A DNA stretch of 64,000 bases from Amycolatopsis saalfeldensis (GTDB lineage: Bacteria; Actinomycetota; Actinomycetes; Mycobacteriales; Pseudonocardiaceae). The DNA is taken from NCBI RefSeq assembly GCF_900110575.1, contig NZ_FOEF01000032.1, positions 1-64,000 of the forward strand. Reading direction: 5' to 3'. This document shows, in pieces, positions 54,760-63,489 of the stretch. The first letter of the stretch is position 1; every line of letters starts with the position of its first letter. The notes under the pieces were generated by a model. It saw only the letters and a program-made list of their open reading frames with translations. It was not told where the DNA came from and made no database searches. Both the position numbers and the translations under genes were made by a program.

Positions 54760-55347
54760 CTAGGACACGAGGTTCGCGTACACCACGATGTTGTCCTTGT
54801 AACTGTGCTCGGCGTGGTCGAACACCCCGCCGCAGGTGATCAGCCGCAGCTGCGGCTTGTCGGCGTTGCCGAACACCGCCTGCGTCGGGAACGTGTCCTT
54901 GGGGACCTGGTCCTTGTGGTCCACCACGAACTTCAGCTTCTTGCCGTCGCTGCGCTCGACGTCGACCTCGTCGCCGGGGTTGACGTCCTTGAGCTTGTAG
55001 AAGATGCCCGGCTGGTGATTGCCGTCGACGTGCCCGAGCACGATCGCGGGCCCGACCTCACCCGGCACGGGCGAGAGGCGGTACCAGGCGGCCTGCATCG
55101 GAGTCTTCACCGACGGCACCGAAATCTGCCCGTCCTTGTTGGGCAGCACGGTGATCAGCGAAGACTTCGCGCCGATCTTCGGGATCTCCACCGACGTCGG
55201 CCGCAGCCCGACGAACGGCTTGGTCACCGGCACCGAGGCCGGGGGCTTCGCGGCGGGGGCCGGGGCGTCCGAGCCGCAGCCGCTCAGCGTGAGGGAAAGG
55301 AGCAGGGCGCCCGCGATCGCGGCGCCCTGCCCGTACTTCCTGGTCAT
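54760..55347 (-). CDS. Class F sortase with lipobox and no arginine after the cysteine
   Basis: The 195-residue sortase-fold protein has catalytic His 106 in IVLGHVDGNH and Cys 172 in RLITCGGVFD. Everything after the Cys (GGVFDHAEHSYKDNIVVYAN then LVS) contains no Arg, although sortases need an active-site Arg there; Lys 184 or His may substitute. The N-terminus carries a lipobox-like LSGC (Cys 24), so it may be lipid-anchored rather than held by a helix. Its start overlaps the upstream secreted-protein stop by one base. Confidence 0.85.
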   Translation of the reverse strand: MTRKYGQGAAIAGALLLSLTLSGCGSDAPAPAAKPPASVPVTKPFVGLRPTSVEIPKIGAKSSLITVLPNKDGQISVPSVKTPMQAAWYRLSPVPGEVGPAIVLGHVDGNHQPGIFYKLKDVNPGDEVDVERSDGKKLKFVVDHKDQVPKDTFPTQAVFGNADKPQLRLITCGGVFDHAEHSYKDNIVVYANLVS

Positions 55348-56051
55348 CAGGCGGCCATGCCGCCGAAGCCGGTCTCGACGCCGCCCTTGGGGGCGTACTT
55401 GACCTGCGAGTCGCCGTGGCCACCCGTGGTGCCCGCGGAACCCGCGCCCGCGCCGCCCGCCGGCGGGACCGGCTGCTCGCCGCCCTTGTCACCACCGCAG
55501 GTCCAGAACGCGGTGACGTTGCCGGCGTCGAACGAAGCACCGTCGTGGCGCTTCACCAGCCAGGCCCAGTAACGGCCGTCGGTCTCGTCCTGGTGCGGGC
55601 CCTCGACGAGGTCGAAGTCGTTCGACGAGACGCCGGTCGGCTCGCCCGCGGCGCAGGCGATCACGAAGATGCCCTGGCCGCCGTCGAGGTCGACGCCGTA
55701 GGCGATGTCGTCCTGGTACGGCTCCTCCGGCGTGGTGGTCTCCGGCTGGGAGCTGGTCGGCTTCGTGGGCTCGCCGCTGCTGGTGGGCCCACCGGTGCCG
55801 GTCGGCTTGCCCGTCGGCGTGCCGGTGTCCGTCGGCTGCCCCGCGCTGGTCGGGGTGTCCGAAGTGGACTGGCCGGTGCTCGGCTCGGACGACGGCGTGT
55901 CCGTGACCGGCGCGTCCGACGCCGGCGGGGCGGCCTCCGAGGTCGTCACCACCGGTGCCGAGTCGTCCGCCATCGCCGAAGGCGTGACGGCAAGGCTGAT
56001 CAGGGCGCCCGCGAGCACGGCGCCCGCGAGTCTGCCCAGCGTTTTCTTCAA
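55347..56051 (-). CDS. Secreted Thr/Pro-rich protein coupled to sortase
   Basis: The start chosen is TTG 56051, behind GGGGAGA, giving a good signal peptide (KKTLGRLAGAVLAGALISLA then VTPSAMA). A Thr/Ser/Pro-rich linker (residues about 30-110) is followed by a folded domain (YGVDLDGGQGIFVIACAAGE, YWAWLVKRHDG, FWTCGGDKGG) and a short tail KYAPKGGVETGFGGMAA. The tail has a P-x-G-G-x-x-T-G pattern but no hydrophobic anchor, so it is not a classical LPxTG signal. It is probably exported and may be the partner of the next gene. The role is unknown. Confidence 0.78.
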   Translation of the reverse strand: MKKTLGRLAGAVLAGALISLAVTPSAMADDSAPVVTTSEAAPPASDAPVTDTPSSEPSTGQSTSDTPTSAGQPTDTGTPTGKPTGTGGPTSSGEPTKPTSSQPETTTPEEPYQDDIAYGVDLDGGQGIFVIACAAGEPTGVSSNDFDLVEGPHQDETDGRYWAWLVKRHDGASFDAGNVTAFWTCGGDKGGEQPVPPAGGAGAGSAGTTGGHGDSQVKYAPKGGVETGFGGMAA

Positions 56052-56192
56052 ATTGGTCTCCCCTGGAAGAAAGCGCGATGAACCCCATCGCGCTTGCTGC
56101 TTCATCGCCAGGTCAACCACGTTCGTTACGTTCTTTTACGGTGTATTTGGTTTCCCAGCCCGGGGCGAATATCGGTGAATTCTTTACGGAAT

Positions 56193-57224
56193 TCAGCCCA
56201 GCGCCGCCAGCAGATCGCGCCAGAGGTCTTCGGGGTCTTCCAGGCCGACGCTCAACCGGATCAGCCCGGCGGGCACGCGTTCCTCTCCCGGTAGCCACGC
56301 GCGCCGTTCAACCAGGCTTTCCACGCCGCCGAGGCTGGTCGCGGAACGGATCAGCCGGACCGACGCGCACACCCGGTCGGCGGCCTCGGCGTCCGACAGC
56401 TCGAAGGCGGCCATCATCCCGAAGCCCGGATACCGGACCTTGGTGACGGCGGGATGTTCCGCGAGCCGGGACACCAGCAGCGCGGCGGTCTTCTCCTGCT
56501 CGGCCAGCCGCACATGCAGCGTCCGCAGCCCACGCAACGCGAGCCACGCCTCCAGCGCGCCCGGCGTGGTGCCGATGCGCGTCCGTGCCCCGCGCAACTC
56601 TTCGGCCACGGCGTCGTCCTTCGCCACGGCGATGCCGAGAAGCAGGTCACTGTGCCCGCCGATCAGCTTCGTGGCGCTGTGCACCACAACGTCAGCGCCC
56701 AGCTTCAACGGCTGCTGGTGCAACGGCGTCGCGAAGGTGTTGTCGACGACAACCCGTCCGCGCGCCCCCTTCGCGATGGCCTCGATGTCCATCACGTCGA
56801 GCGTCGGGTTCGTCGGCGATTCGAGCCACAGCAGGTCGGCACCGCAGTCGATCCAAGCCTGGGTGTCGGTGGGCTCGAGCTCGGTGACGGTGAGCCGCCC
56901 GAGTTTCTGCGCGTGCTGCAAGGCCCCGCGCGTGACGGCATAGCTGAAAGTCGGCACTGCCACCTGCGACCCGACGGGCAGAGAATCGAGCACCGCGGAC
57001 AAGGTCGCCACCCCGGACGCGAACGCGAACGCGCGCCCGCCTTCCAGCGCACCGACGGCCTCCTCGAGCGCCGCCCACGTCGCGGTCCCGTCCGACCGCG
57101 CGTACACGAAGTCCCCACCGGCCTCGAACGTGCTCGTCGCGACAATCGGCGTGTTCAGCGGCTCGCCGGGGCCGTGCGGCCGCCCGGCCGCGATCGCCCG
57201 GGTGCGCGGGGTCCAGTCGTCCAT
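56193..57224 (-). CDS. Cys/Met-metabolism PLP enzyme (cystathionine gamma-synthase/lyase-like)
   Basis: The 343-residue PLP enzyme has the PLP-lysine Lys 186 in HSATKLIGGHSD and DNTFATPLHQQPL (161-173). ATG 57224 is chosen over a start 21 bases upstream. It is shorter than the usual 380-400 residues; the C-terminal part is compact but RSATSLGGVESLVERRA is kept. It may act in cysteine, homocysteine or methionine chemistry. Its start lies close to the first of two ArsR-type operators, so it could be co-regulated. Confidence 0.88.
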   Translation of the reverse strand: MDDWTPRTRAIAAGRPHGPGEPLNTPIVATSTFEAGGDFVYARSDGTATWAALEEAVGALEGGRAFAFASGVATLSAVLDSLPVGSQVAVPTFSYAVTRGALQHAQKLGRLTVTELEPTDTQAWIDCGADLLWLESPTNPTLDVMDIEAIAKGARGRVVVDNTFATPLHQQPLKLGADVVVHSATKLIGGHSDLLLGIAVAKDDAVAEELRGARTRIGTTPGALEAWLALRGLRTLHVRLAEQEKTAALLVSRLAEHPAVTKVRYPGFGMMAAFELSDAEAADRVCASVRLIRSATSLGGVESLVERRAWLPGEERVPAGLIRLSVGLEDPEDLWRDLLAALG

Positions 57225-57239
57225 GAGGCTCACCGTAAC

Positions 57240-57305
57240 TTTCAACCAGGAGATTGAAAACCACGCGCCGACCGGCTATGGTCCTTTCAACCACAGAGTT
57301 GAAAG
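57240..57305. promoter_or_regulatory. Two ArsR-type inverted-repeat operators
   Basis: TTTCAA (57240-57245) with TTGAAA (57254-57259), and CTTTCAAC (57284-57291) with GTTGAAAG (57298-57305, 6-base spacer), are two related inverted repeats. They lie between the divergent PLP enzyme and ArsR genes, the second just before the ArsR ATG. They resemble operators of the ArsR subgroup coupled to AHSA1 proteins. Confidence 0.8.
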
Positions 57306-57314
57306 AGATCGAAG

Positions 57315-57710
57315 ATGACCGCGGACGCGCTGTCCCAGACCTTCGCCGCACTGGCGGACCCGACGCGGCGCGACATGGTGGCCCGGCTGGCCGACGGCGA
57401 CGCGACCGTGGGCCAGCTGGCCGAGCCGTACCGGATCTCGCTGCAGGCGGTCTACAAACACCTGCGGGTGCTCGAGGACGCCGGGCTGGTCAGCAGGCCG
57501 CCGGGCCCGCAGCCCCGGCCGGTGCGCCTCGAAGCCCAGGTGTTCGACCTGATGGACGGCTGGATCGAGCGTTACCGCCGTCGGTTCGAACAACGCTACC
57601 GCCGGCTCGACGCCGTGCTGGCGGAGCTGGAAGGAGACCACGATGGACAAGATCGCCGAGGCCCGGATCGAGGCCGACCCGAGCCTGCCGCTGATCCGGA
57701 TGGCGCGTGA
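57315..57710 (+). CDS. ArsR-family transcriptional regulator
   Basis: The 131-residue protein has a winged helix (LADPTRRDMVARLADGDATV, AVYKHLRVLEDAGLVSRP). No Cys pair for metal sensing is present, so it is not a classical metal sensor. Its last 68 bases overlap the next gene in another frame, which codes for an AHSA1-domain protein; such ArsR/AHSA1 pairs are frequent. It probably represses its own operon. Confidence 0.9.
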   Translation: MTADALSQTFAALADPTRRDMVARLADGDATVGQLAEPYRISLQAVYKHLRVLEDAGLVSRPPGPQPRPVRLEAQVFDLMDGWIERYRRRFEQRYRRLDAVLAELEGDHDGQDRRGPDRGRPEPAADPDGA

Positions 57711-58125
57711 CTTCGCGACGACGCCCGAGCGGCTCTTCCGCGCCCACACCGACCCCGGGCTGTTCGCCAAGTGGGTCGGCCCCGACGACACCACCACGCT
57801 GATCGACCACTGGGACGCCCGCACCGGCGGCAGCTGGCGCTACGTCTCGGTCGTCCGCGGGACGGAGTACGGCTTCCACGGCTGCTTCCACGAGGTGCGG
57901 CCGGACCGGATCGTGCAGACCTTCACGTTCGAGGGCGAGCCCGAGGGCGTCGCGCTGGAGACGCTGTGGTTCGAGGACCTCGGTGACGGCCGCGCGCGCC
58001 TGCGCTCGCAGTCCCTTGTGGACAGCATCGAGAGCCGTGACGGGATCCTGCGCTCCGGGATGGAAGTCGGCATCAACGAGGGTTACGCGAAACTGGATGG
58101 GATGTTGCACGATGGCACTGTCTGA
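57643..58125 (+). CDS. SRPBCC/AHSA1-domain protein
   Basis: The 160-residue AHSA1-type hot-dog/START-fold protein has RDFATTPERLFRAHTDPGLF, KWVGPDDTTTLIDHWDARTG and GGSWRYVSVVRG. It likely binds a hydrophobic ligand or assists a protein. It overlaps ArsR by 68 bases and the following gene by 14, making a tight three-gene operon. The ligand is unknown. Confidence 0.88.
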   Translation: MDKIAEARIEADPSLPLIRMARDFATTPERLFRAHTDPGLFAKWVGPDDTTTLIDHWDARTGGSWRYVSVVRGTEYGFHGCFHEVRPDRIVQTFTFEGEPEGVALETLWFEDLGDGRARLRSQSLVDSIESRDGILRSGMEVGINEGYAKLDGMLHDGTV

Positions 58126-58687
58126 CCAGCCGGCCGAGCGGCACCGCGAGGTGGCCGGCCGTTTCACCGAACGAGTCCGTGGCACGAAGGACTGGGACGC
58201 ACCGTCACCGGTCGACGGCTGGGCGGCGCGTGACGTCGTACGGCACCTGGTCGAGTGGTTCCCGTCGTTCCTCGCGGCGGGCGCGGGAATCGAGCTGCCC
58301 AAGGGTCCTTCGGCAAACGAGGACCCGGTCGCCGCGTGGCGAGTGCACAGCGAAGGCGTGCAGGCGTTGCTGGACGATCCCGATTCGGCCGACCGCAAGC
58401 TCAGCAACCCGCACATCGGCACGCTGGCGCTGCCCGCCGCGATCGACCAGTTCTACACCGCCGACGTGTTCATGCACACCTGGGACCTGGCCCGCGCGAC
58501 CGGCCAGGACGACCGGCTCGACGCGGACTTCTGCGCGGCCCTCCTCGGCGGGATGGCCGGGATGGAGGACGTCCTGCGTTCGTCGGGCCAGTACGGCCCC
58601 CGAGTCGAGGTGCCGGCGGACAGTGACGTCCAGACCAGGATGATCGCCTTCATCGGCCGCGATCCGTTCTGGTCCGACCACGCCTGA
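58112..58687 (+). CDS. TIGR03086-family (mycothiol-related DinB-like) protein
   Basis: The 191-residue helical protein has HREVAGRFTERVRGTKDWDA, GWAARDVVRHLVEWFPSFLA, TADVFMHTWDLARATGQDDR. These are the DinB-like/maleylpyruvate-isomerase N-terminal features with metal-ligand His residues. Members may use mycothiol, the thiol of actinomycetes. It is the third gene of the ArsR operon. Confidence 0.87.
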   Translation: MALSDQPAERHREVAGRFTERVRGTKDWDAPSPVDGWAARDVVRHLVEWFPSFLAAGAGIELPKGPSANEDPVAAWRVHSEGVQALLDDPDSADRKLSNPHIGTLALPAAIDQFYTADVFMHTWDLARATGQDDRLDADFCAALLGGMAGMEDVLRSSGQYGPRVEVPADSDVQTRMIAFIGRDPFWSDHA

Positions 58688-58707
58688 CTGCCCGCCGGCA
58701 CCCGTTC

Positions 58708-61700
58708 TCAGTGCGCGTAAACCTCGAACTCGTACAGCGAATACCCGTACTTCGTCCCCCGCTGCTCGCCCGCGAGGCGGACGAAGCGGGCGTCCGAGGG
58801 TGCGAAGGACACGTTGTCCGCGCCGCCGTTGCCGTCCGTCACCGTCGCGGCATCACGCCAGGACTCGCCGTCCGCGGAGAGCTGCACCTTGTAGCCCTTC
58901 GCGTACGCCGATTCCCACGACAGCACCACGCGTGACACCTGCTGCACCGAGCCGAGGTCGACGGTGATCGACTGGTTGTCGCTCCAGTCGCTGGCCCAGC
59001 GGGTGGCGGGGTTGCCGTCGACGGCGTTCGAGGCGGGCGAGTTGTAGAAGCCCGTCTCGGCGCTGGTCGCGGAGACCGGCTTGCCCGCGGCGAGGTTCGA
59101 AACGTTGTCGCCGCGGTGGGCCGCGTACTCGACGACCTGCTGGAACGTCGGGCGGTTCTGCGTGCTGACCTTGCCGTGCGTGATGCCGCCGAGCGGGCGC
59201 TGGATCACGCTGTCGGCGCACCACTGGTCGCCGGCCGAGCAGTCCGAATCACCCGGGTAGACGGTGTTCGCGGGCTGCGCCGCGGCCGCCGTCAGCGAGT
59301 CGACGAGCGCGGTGCGGCAGGCGTCGAGGTTCCCGCCACCGCAGAACGTCGCGCCGAGCGGGCCCGCGACCGGCTGGCCGAGCACCGTGCGGATGTCCTT
59401 GCTGACGTAGCCCCACCAGCCGTGCTGGTACGAGGAGCCCTGGTGCGGCTGCCCGACGTGCTTGCCCGGCGTCTCGTTCTGGAACCCGGACGGGCTTTCG
59501 TTGATCTGCAGCACGTTGGTCATCGCGGTGAACGCGTCGTCGCCCATGGCGGGCTTGAACTCGTTCGTGACCAGCAGCGGCCACCACGCGTCCATGATCC
59601 GGATCGCGTCGGCGTCGTTGTAGGTCTTGCTGCCGGGCGAGGACTCGACGCGCTGGTGCCCGTTGGCCATCCAGACTTTGAGCTTCGCTTCGGCGTCGGC
59701 CGCGGCGCCGGTGAGCGGCGCCTTGTCGAGCACCTGGAGCAGCAACGGCAGCACCTTCTCCGCCCGCAGGTCGGCCAGCGCCGCGTCCTCCATGGCCTGG
59801 GTCAGGTTGACCCGGGTCACCTTGGTGCCGCTGGAAATCAGCGCCTTCACCCGCGAGTCGAGCAGGTCGGCGCGGTACACGGCGGACTTGTCGGCGCCGC
59901 CGGAGGCGTAACCCTTGGCCTGCGCGTTGTTCCAGCTGATGTAGTAGTCCTGGTTGATCGACTGCGGGTGCTGCGACATCGGCGTGTAGGCCGCGACGTT
60001 GCCGTCCGGCTTCCAGCCCTGCCAGTCGTAGCCCTGGTCGCCCCAGACCGGCATCATCGGGTCGACGGTCGGATTGCGCACCGGGTTCGCGCCCGAGTTG
60101 AAGTACGCGACGTCCTTCGAATCGGCGTAGAACCAGTTGAAGGTGAAGTTGACGTCGTTCGCGGCCTTCTCGAAGTCCGACGCCGAGTGGATGAAGTCCG
60201 GGTCGTTGAACTCCTGGAAGCCGATCAGCGAGTCCACCTCGTGGAAGTACGAGGACCGCAGCGAGGTGTAGGCCACCGGTTTGCCGCCGACCGTCGCACG
60301 GCTGGTCACCGGGCCGTATTTCGTGCGATAGCTGCGCAGGGTGTACGAGCCGGCCGCGGTGCCGTCGGCGAGCGTCGGGGTCCAGGAGTTCTTACGCTCC
60401 ACGGTGTCCATCGGCAGGCACTGGCCCTGGTAGACGTAGTAGTTCGTGTCCTTTGTGGCCGGTTTGCCGCTCGGGTCGCACAACGGCAGCGCGTACGTGT
60501 CGATGATGTCCTGCGCCGAGGTGGTCGCGCTCCACGAGTAGTCCTGGCCGCGGCCGAGCAGCACGTACATGCTGATGCCGGCGAACGAGGCGCCGCGCGC
60601 GCTGATCCCCGGGCCCTGGAGCTCCTGCAGCATGAGCAGCTGCGGCGCGAAATACCCGGTCTGCGGGCCGAACACGGCCACCGGGTGCCCGCTCGCCGTC
60701 TTCGAGCCCGACACCACGAGCGCGTTGGACATGCCGTGCTTGTCCGTCATCATGTCGCCCGGCAGCACGCCGTTGTCGAACATCCCGCGCGCGGCTTCCT
60801 GGCCCTTCGGCGCGGGGACGTCCACCTTCGCCGGCGTCGCCGACGAGGCCGAGCCGGTGGGGTCGTACACGAGCTGCTGGTTCGTCACCGAACCCTTGTC
60901 CGGCAGCGCTTCGCCCTGCGGGTTCGCGGGCGTCATGCCGTAGTCGAAGGTCTGCCCGTCGTGCAGCGTCTTCACGGCCTCGGGGTCGTCCGCGGCGCGC
61001 AGGCTCTGCCACACCTTCTCGCCCTGCTGGACGCCGTACTTCTCCTGCAGCGCGAGCTTCGCGACCGCGTTCTGCACCTCGCCGCCGCCGCCGGCGCCGA
61101 ACTGGGCGCCGACCACGGACGCCAGCACGACCAGGTCGGTCAGCTTGAACGGTTCGATGGTGCCGGCGTTGGTGATCGCGTCGACGTGCCCGGTGAGCAC
61201 GTACTCACCCGGGAAGTAGCGGCCGTTGTGGGAGTCGGTGATGTACTTGTTGATCCCGTCGATGTAGGCCTGCGCGTCGGCCAGCCCCTGCTTGCCGCGC
61301 GGGCCGCTGTTGGCGGCGGCGTCGATCTGCGCCTGCAGCTCCTGCTCCGTGTACGGCGCGGCGGAGAAGAAGGACTGCTCGAGCTCGCGGTTCGCGGGCG
61401 CGCCCCCGGCGTACGAGGTCAGCTGCCCGCGGCCGACGCGGCGCATGATGTCCATCAGCCACAAGCGGTCCTGCCCGGCCGCGTACCCGGCGCCGAACTC
61501 GGTGCCGGAGCGCGTGGTGCCCTGGATGTGCGGCACGCCGGTGGCCTTGTCCCGGGTGATGGTCACGTCGGAGCGCGGCTGCAGCGTGCTGGCCACCTGG
61601 TCCGCGGGCACGCCGAACGACGAGTCGTTGAAGAACTTGCCGATCGTGTCCGTGGTCAGCGTCTTGTAGCCGCCGGCGAGGTCGGCGTACTTGCCGAGCT

Positions 61701-61929
61701 GGTCGTCGGCGTGGCCCGGCTGGGTGCCCAGCGCCTTGTTGGCGAGGATCTCCGCGAGCGTCGCGCTGCCGTTCTCGCCGGGCGGCAGGATGTCGTTGCA
61801 CTGGCCGGCGCAGTAGTCGTTGCCCGGCAGCGCCGCGGTGGCGGGCGGGACGCCGGCCACCGCCTGGGTCAGACCCGCCGTGAGCACGGCCAGCGCCGCC
61901 ACGGTCAGGATGCGGATGCGTCGTCGCAT
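58708..61929 (-). CDS. Secreted penicillin-acylase-type Ntn hydrolase with discoidin-like domain
   Basis: The 1073-residue exported precursor has a signal peptide (ILTVAALAVLTAGLTQAVAG). The alpha part is followed by an autocleavage site at GMSNALVVSG, where Ser 401 would become the N-terminal nucleophile of the beta subunit (usual context is Gly-Ser; here Met-Ser). The substrate domain runs to about residue 940. The last 130 residues form an F5/8 type C (discoidin) domain (NAVDGNPATRWASDW, ITVDLGSVQQVSRVVLSWES) that may bind a glycan or wall. It would hydrolyse an amide in penicillins, N-acyl-lactones or lipopeptides. Confidence 0.9.
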   Translation of the reverse strand: MRRRIRILTVAALAVLTAGLTQAVAGVPPATAALPGNDYCAGQCNDILPPGENGSATLAEILANKALGTQPGHADDQLGKYADLAGGYKTLTTDTIGKFFNDSSFGVPADQVASTLQPRSDVTITRDKATGVPHIQGTTRSGTEFGAGYAAGQDRLWLMDIMRRVGRGQLTSYAGGAPANRELEQSFFSAAPYTEQELQAQIDAAANSGPRGKQGLADAQAYIDGINKYITDSHNGRYFPGEYVLTGHVDAITNAGTIEPFKLTDLVVLASVVGAQFGAGGGGEVQNAVAKLALQEKYGVQQGEKVWQSLRAADDPEAVKTLHDGQTFDYGMTPANPQGEALPDKGSVTNQQLVYDPTGSASSATPAKVDVPAPKGQEAARGMFDNGVLPGDMMTDKHGMSNALVVSGSKTASGHPVAVFGPQTGYFAPQLLMLQELQGPGISARGASFAGISMYVLLGRGQDYSWSATTSAQDIIDTYALPLCDPSGKPATKDTNYYVYQGQCLPMDTVERKNSWTPTLADGTAAGSYTLRSYRTKYGPVTSRATVGGKPVAYTSLRSSYFHEVDSLIGFQEFNDPDFIHSASDFEKAANDVNFTFNWFYADSKDVAYFNSGANPVRNPTVDPMMPVWGDQGYDWQGWKPDGNVAAYTPMSQHPQSINQDYYISWNNAQAKGYASGGADKSAVYRADLLDSRVKALISSGTKVTRVNLTQAMEDAALADLRAEKVLPLLLQVLDKAPLTGAAADAEAKLKVWMANGHQRVESSPGSKTYNDADAIRIMDAWWPLLVTNEFKPAMGDDAFTAMTNVLQINESPSGFQNETPGKHVGQPHQGSSYQHGWWGYVSKDIRTVLGQPVAGPLGATFCGGGNLDACRTALVDSLTAAAAQPANTVYPGDSDCSAGDQWCADSVIQRPLGGITHGKVSTQNRPTFQQVVEYAAHRGDNVSNLAAGKPVSATSAETGFYNSPASNAVDGNPATRWASDWSDNQSITVDLGSVQQVSRVVLSWESAYAKGYKVQLSADGESWRDAATVTDGNGGADNVSFAPSDARFVRLAGEQRGTKYGYSLYEFEVYAH

Positions 61930-62080
61930 GCCCGAACTCCCGTCCACGAAGATCCCCCAGGGGGTGACGTGGCGCACGCTACCGGCGGGTAGAGACATTT
62001 GTGAAGACTTTTCGCGTTTAACCCACCGTTGGGCGTAGTCCGATCGGCGCAGCTCACAGGCCGTCGGTACGGTGTCGCCC

Positions 62081-62455
62081 ATGACCTTGGAAAAGCCCGA
62101 AATCGACCGCCCGGACGGCCCCGCGCCGGCCGACCTCGAGATCACCGACCTCACCGTCGGAGACGGCACCGAAGCCCAGCCCGGCAGCGCGGTGAGCGTC
62201 CACTACGTCGGCGTCTCCCACTCCACCGGAGCCGAGTTCGACGCTTCGTGGAACCGCGGCGAGCCGCTGCGGTTCGCGCTCGGCGCCGGCCAGGTCATCC
62301 CCGGCTGGGACCAGGGGGTGGCCGGCATGAAGATCGGTGGCCGCCGCAAGCTCGTGATCCCGCCGCACCTCGCCTATGGCGAACGCGGCGCGGGCGGCGT
62401 CATCAAGCCCAACGAGACCCTCGTCTTCGTGGTCGACCTCGTCGACGTCAACTGA
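62081..62455 (+). CDS. FKBP-type peptidyl-prolyl isomerase
   Basis: The 124-residue single-domain FKBP has VSVHYVGVSHSTGAEFDASW, AGQVIPGWDQGVAGMKIGGR, and VIPPHLAYGERGAGGVIKPN with a conserved hydrophobic pocket. It has no signal peptide, so it acts in the cytoplasm. It catalyses proline cis-trans isomerisation. The ATG at 62081 fits the family; GTG 62072 is in frame. Confidence 0.93.
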   Translation: MTLEKPEIDRPDGPAPADLEITDLTVGDGTEAQPGSAVSVHYVGVSHSTGAEFDASWNRGEPLRFALGAGQVIPGWDQGVAGMKIGGRRKLVIPPHLAYGERGAGGVIKPNETLVFVVDLVDVN

Positions 62456-62467
62456 AGCCGCACCTCC

Positions 62468-62507
62468 TCGGCTGCCGGGATGGCCAATCGGGCAACCCGG
62501 CAGCCGA
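62468..62507 (+). terminator. Hairpin terminator of FKBP gene
   Basis: A perfect 12-base stem (TCGGCTGCCGGG and its complement) with a 16-base loop lies 12 bases after the FKBP stop. There is no T-run. Confidence 0.8.
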
Positions 62508-62580
62508 ACACTTACGAGTGAACGCGCCTCCCCGCTAAGGTTCGGTAATCACCGACTCAGACCACCTGTAGGGGAAATTG

Positions 62581-63345
62581 ATGCGTGTTCGTGCGGTGCT
62601 TTCCGCTGCCGTCCTGACGCTCGCGTGCACCGCGGGCGCCCTCGCCACCGCACTGCCGGCCTCGGCCGTCGCCAACGGGTCCGACGTGCCGCAGGGCCAG
62701 TTCCAGTTCGCGGCGAAGCTGACGATGACGAACATCCCGAAGCCGGACGGAACCCATTACGACAGCGCGTGTTCCGGCGCCCTGATCGCTCCTCAGTGGA
62801 TCATCACGGCCGGGCACTGCTTCCACGACGTCAACCGCAAGCCGATCTCCGGGCCGGTGCCGTACGACACCTCGGTGCTGCTCGGGACCACCGTGCAGAG
62901 CGACGGGCTCGGCGTCACGCGCAAGGTGACCGACGTGCTTCAGGCCGGCACCAACGACATCTCGCTCGCGAAGCTCGACAGCCCGGTCACCGGGATCGCG
63001 CCGCTGACCGTCCAGCGCGACGCGCCGACGGTCGGCCAGAGCGTGACGCTCGCGGGCTGGGGCAGCCTGAGCTCGACCGACGCGAAGCCGTCCACGAAGA
63101 TGCAGCAGGGCTCGATGGCGGTCAGCCAGGTCGACGCCACCACGGCGGGCGTGATCGGCGTGCAGCCGTCGAACACGACCAGCGCTTGCCTGTACGACTC
63201 GGGCGCGCCGTACTTCGTCCCCAACGAGACCAGCGGCCAGCTCGTGTCGGTCGAGTCGGACGGCCCGGACTGCCCCCACTCGACCCCCGAGACGACCGCT
63301 CGCGCCGACGTGATCGCCGATTGGATCGCCGCGAACGCAGTGTGA
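62581..63345 (+). CDS. Secreted trypsin-like serine protease (S1)
   Basis: The 254-residue precursor has a signal peptide (SAAVLTLACTAGALATALPA). The S1 triad is His 79 (ITAGHC), Asp 126 (AGTNDISLA) and Ser 207 (CLYDSGAP, altered from GDSGGP). The signal peptidase site ASA/VANG would create a mature V-A-N-G N-terminus directly. AGGGGAAA precedes ATG 62581. It is the first of a tandem pair. Confidence 0.92.
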   Translation: MRVRAVLSAAVLTLACTAGALATALPASAVANGSDVPQGQFQFAAKLTMTNIPKPDGTHYDSACSGALIAPQWIITAGHCFHDVNRKPISGPVPYDTSVLLGTTVQSDGLGVTRKVTDVLQAGTNDISLAKLDSPVTGIAPLTVQRDAPTVGQSVTLAGWGSLSSTDAKPSTKMQQGSMAVSQVDATTAGVIGVQPSNTTSACLYDSGAPYFVPNETSGQLVSVESDGPDCPHSTPETTARADVIADWIAANAV

Positions 63346-63359
63346 AAGTCAAGTACACG

Positions 63360-63395
63360 AACGGGCCCCGCGCATGCCGCGGGGCCCGTTTTCTT
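63360..63395 (+). terminator. Rho-independent terminator
   Basis: A perfect 13-base stem (AACGGGCCCCGCG and its complement) with a 5-base loop is followed by a TTCTTT run. It directly follows the first protease gene and is the strongest terminator in the window. Confidence 0.93.
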
Positions 63396-63489
63396 TCGCC
63401 CGACAAGGGAATTCCTCAGCCCGCCGGACCTGGTTAGCGTGGAGGGCCGATCATCGGCGTCCCGCCGGTGCCCCGGACGAAGGGACCTA

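Noticed and set aside
59116..61992. A plus-strand open frame of 958 codons
   Set aside because: Antisense shadow of the penicillin-acylase gene, with shadow-type composition and no recognisable domain.
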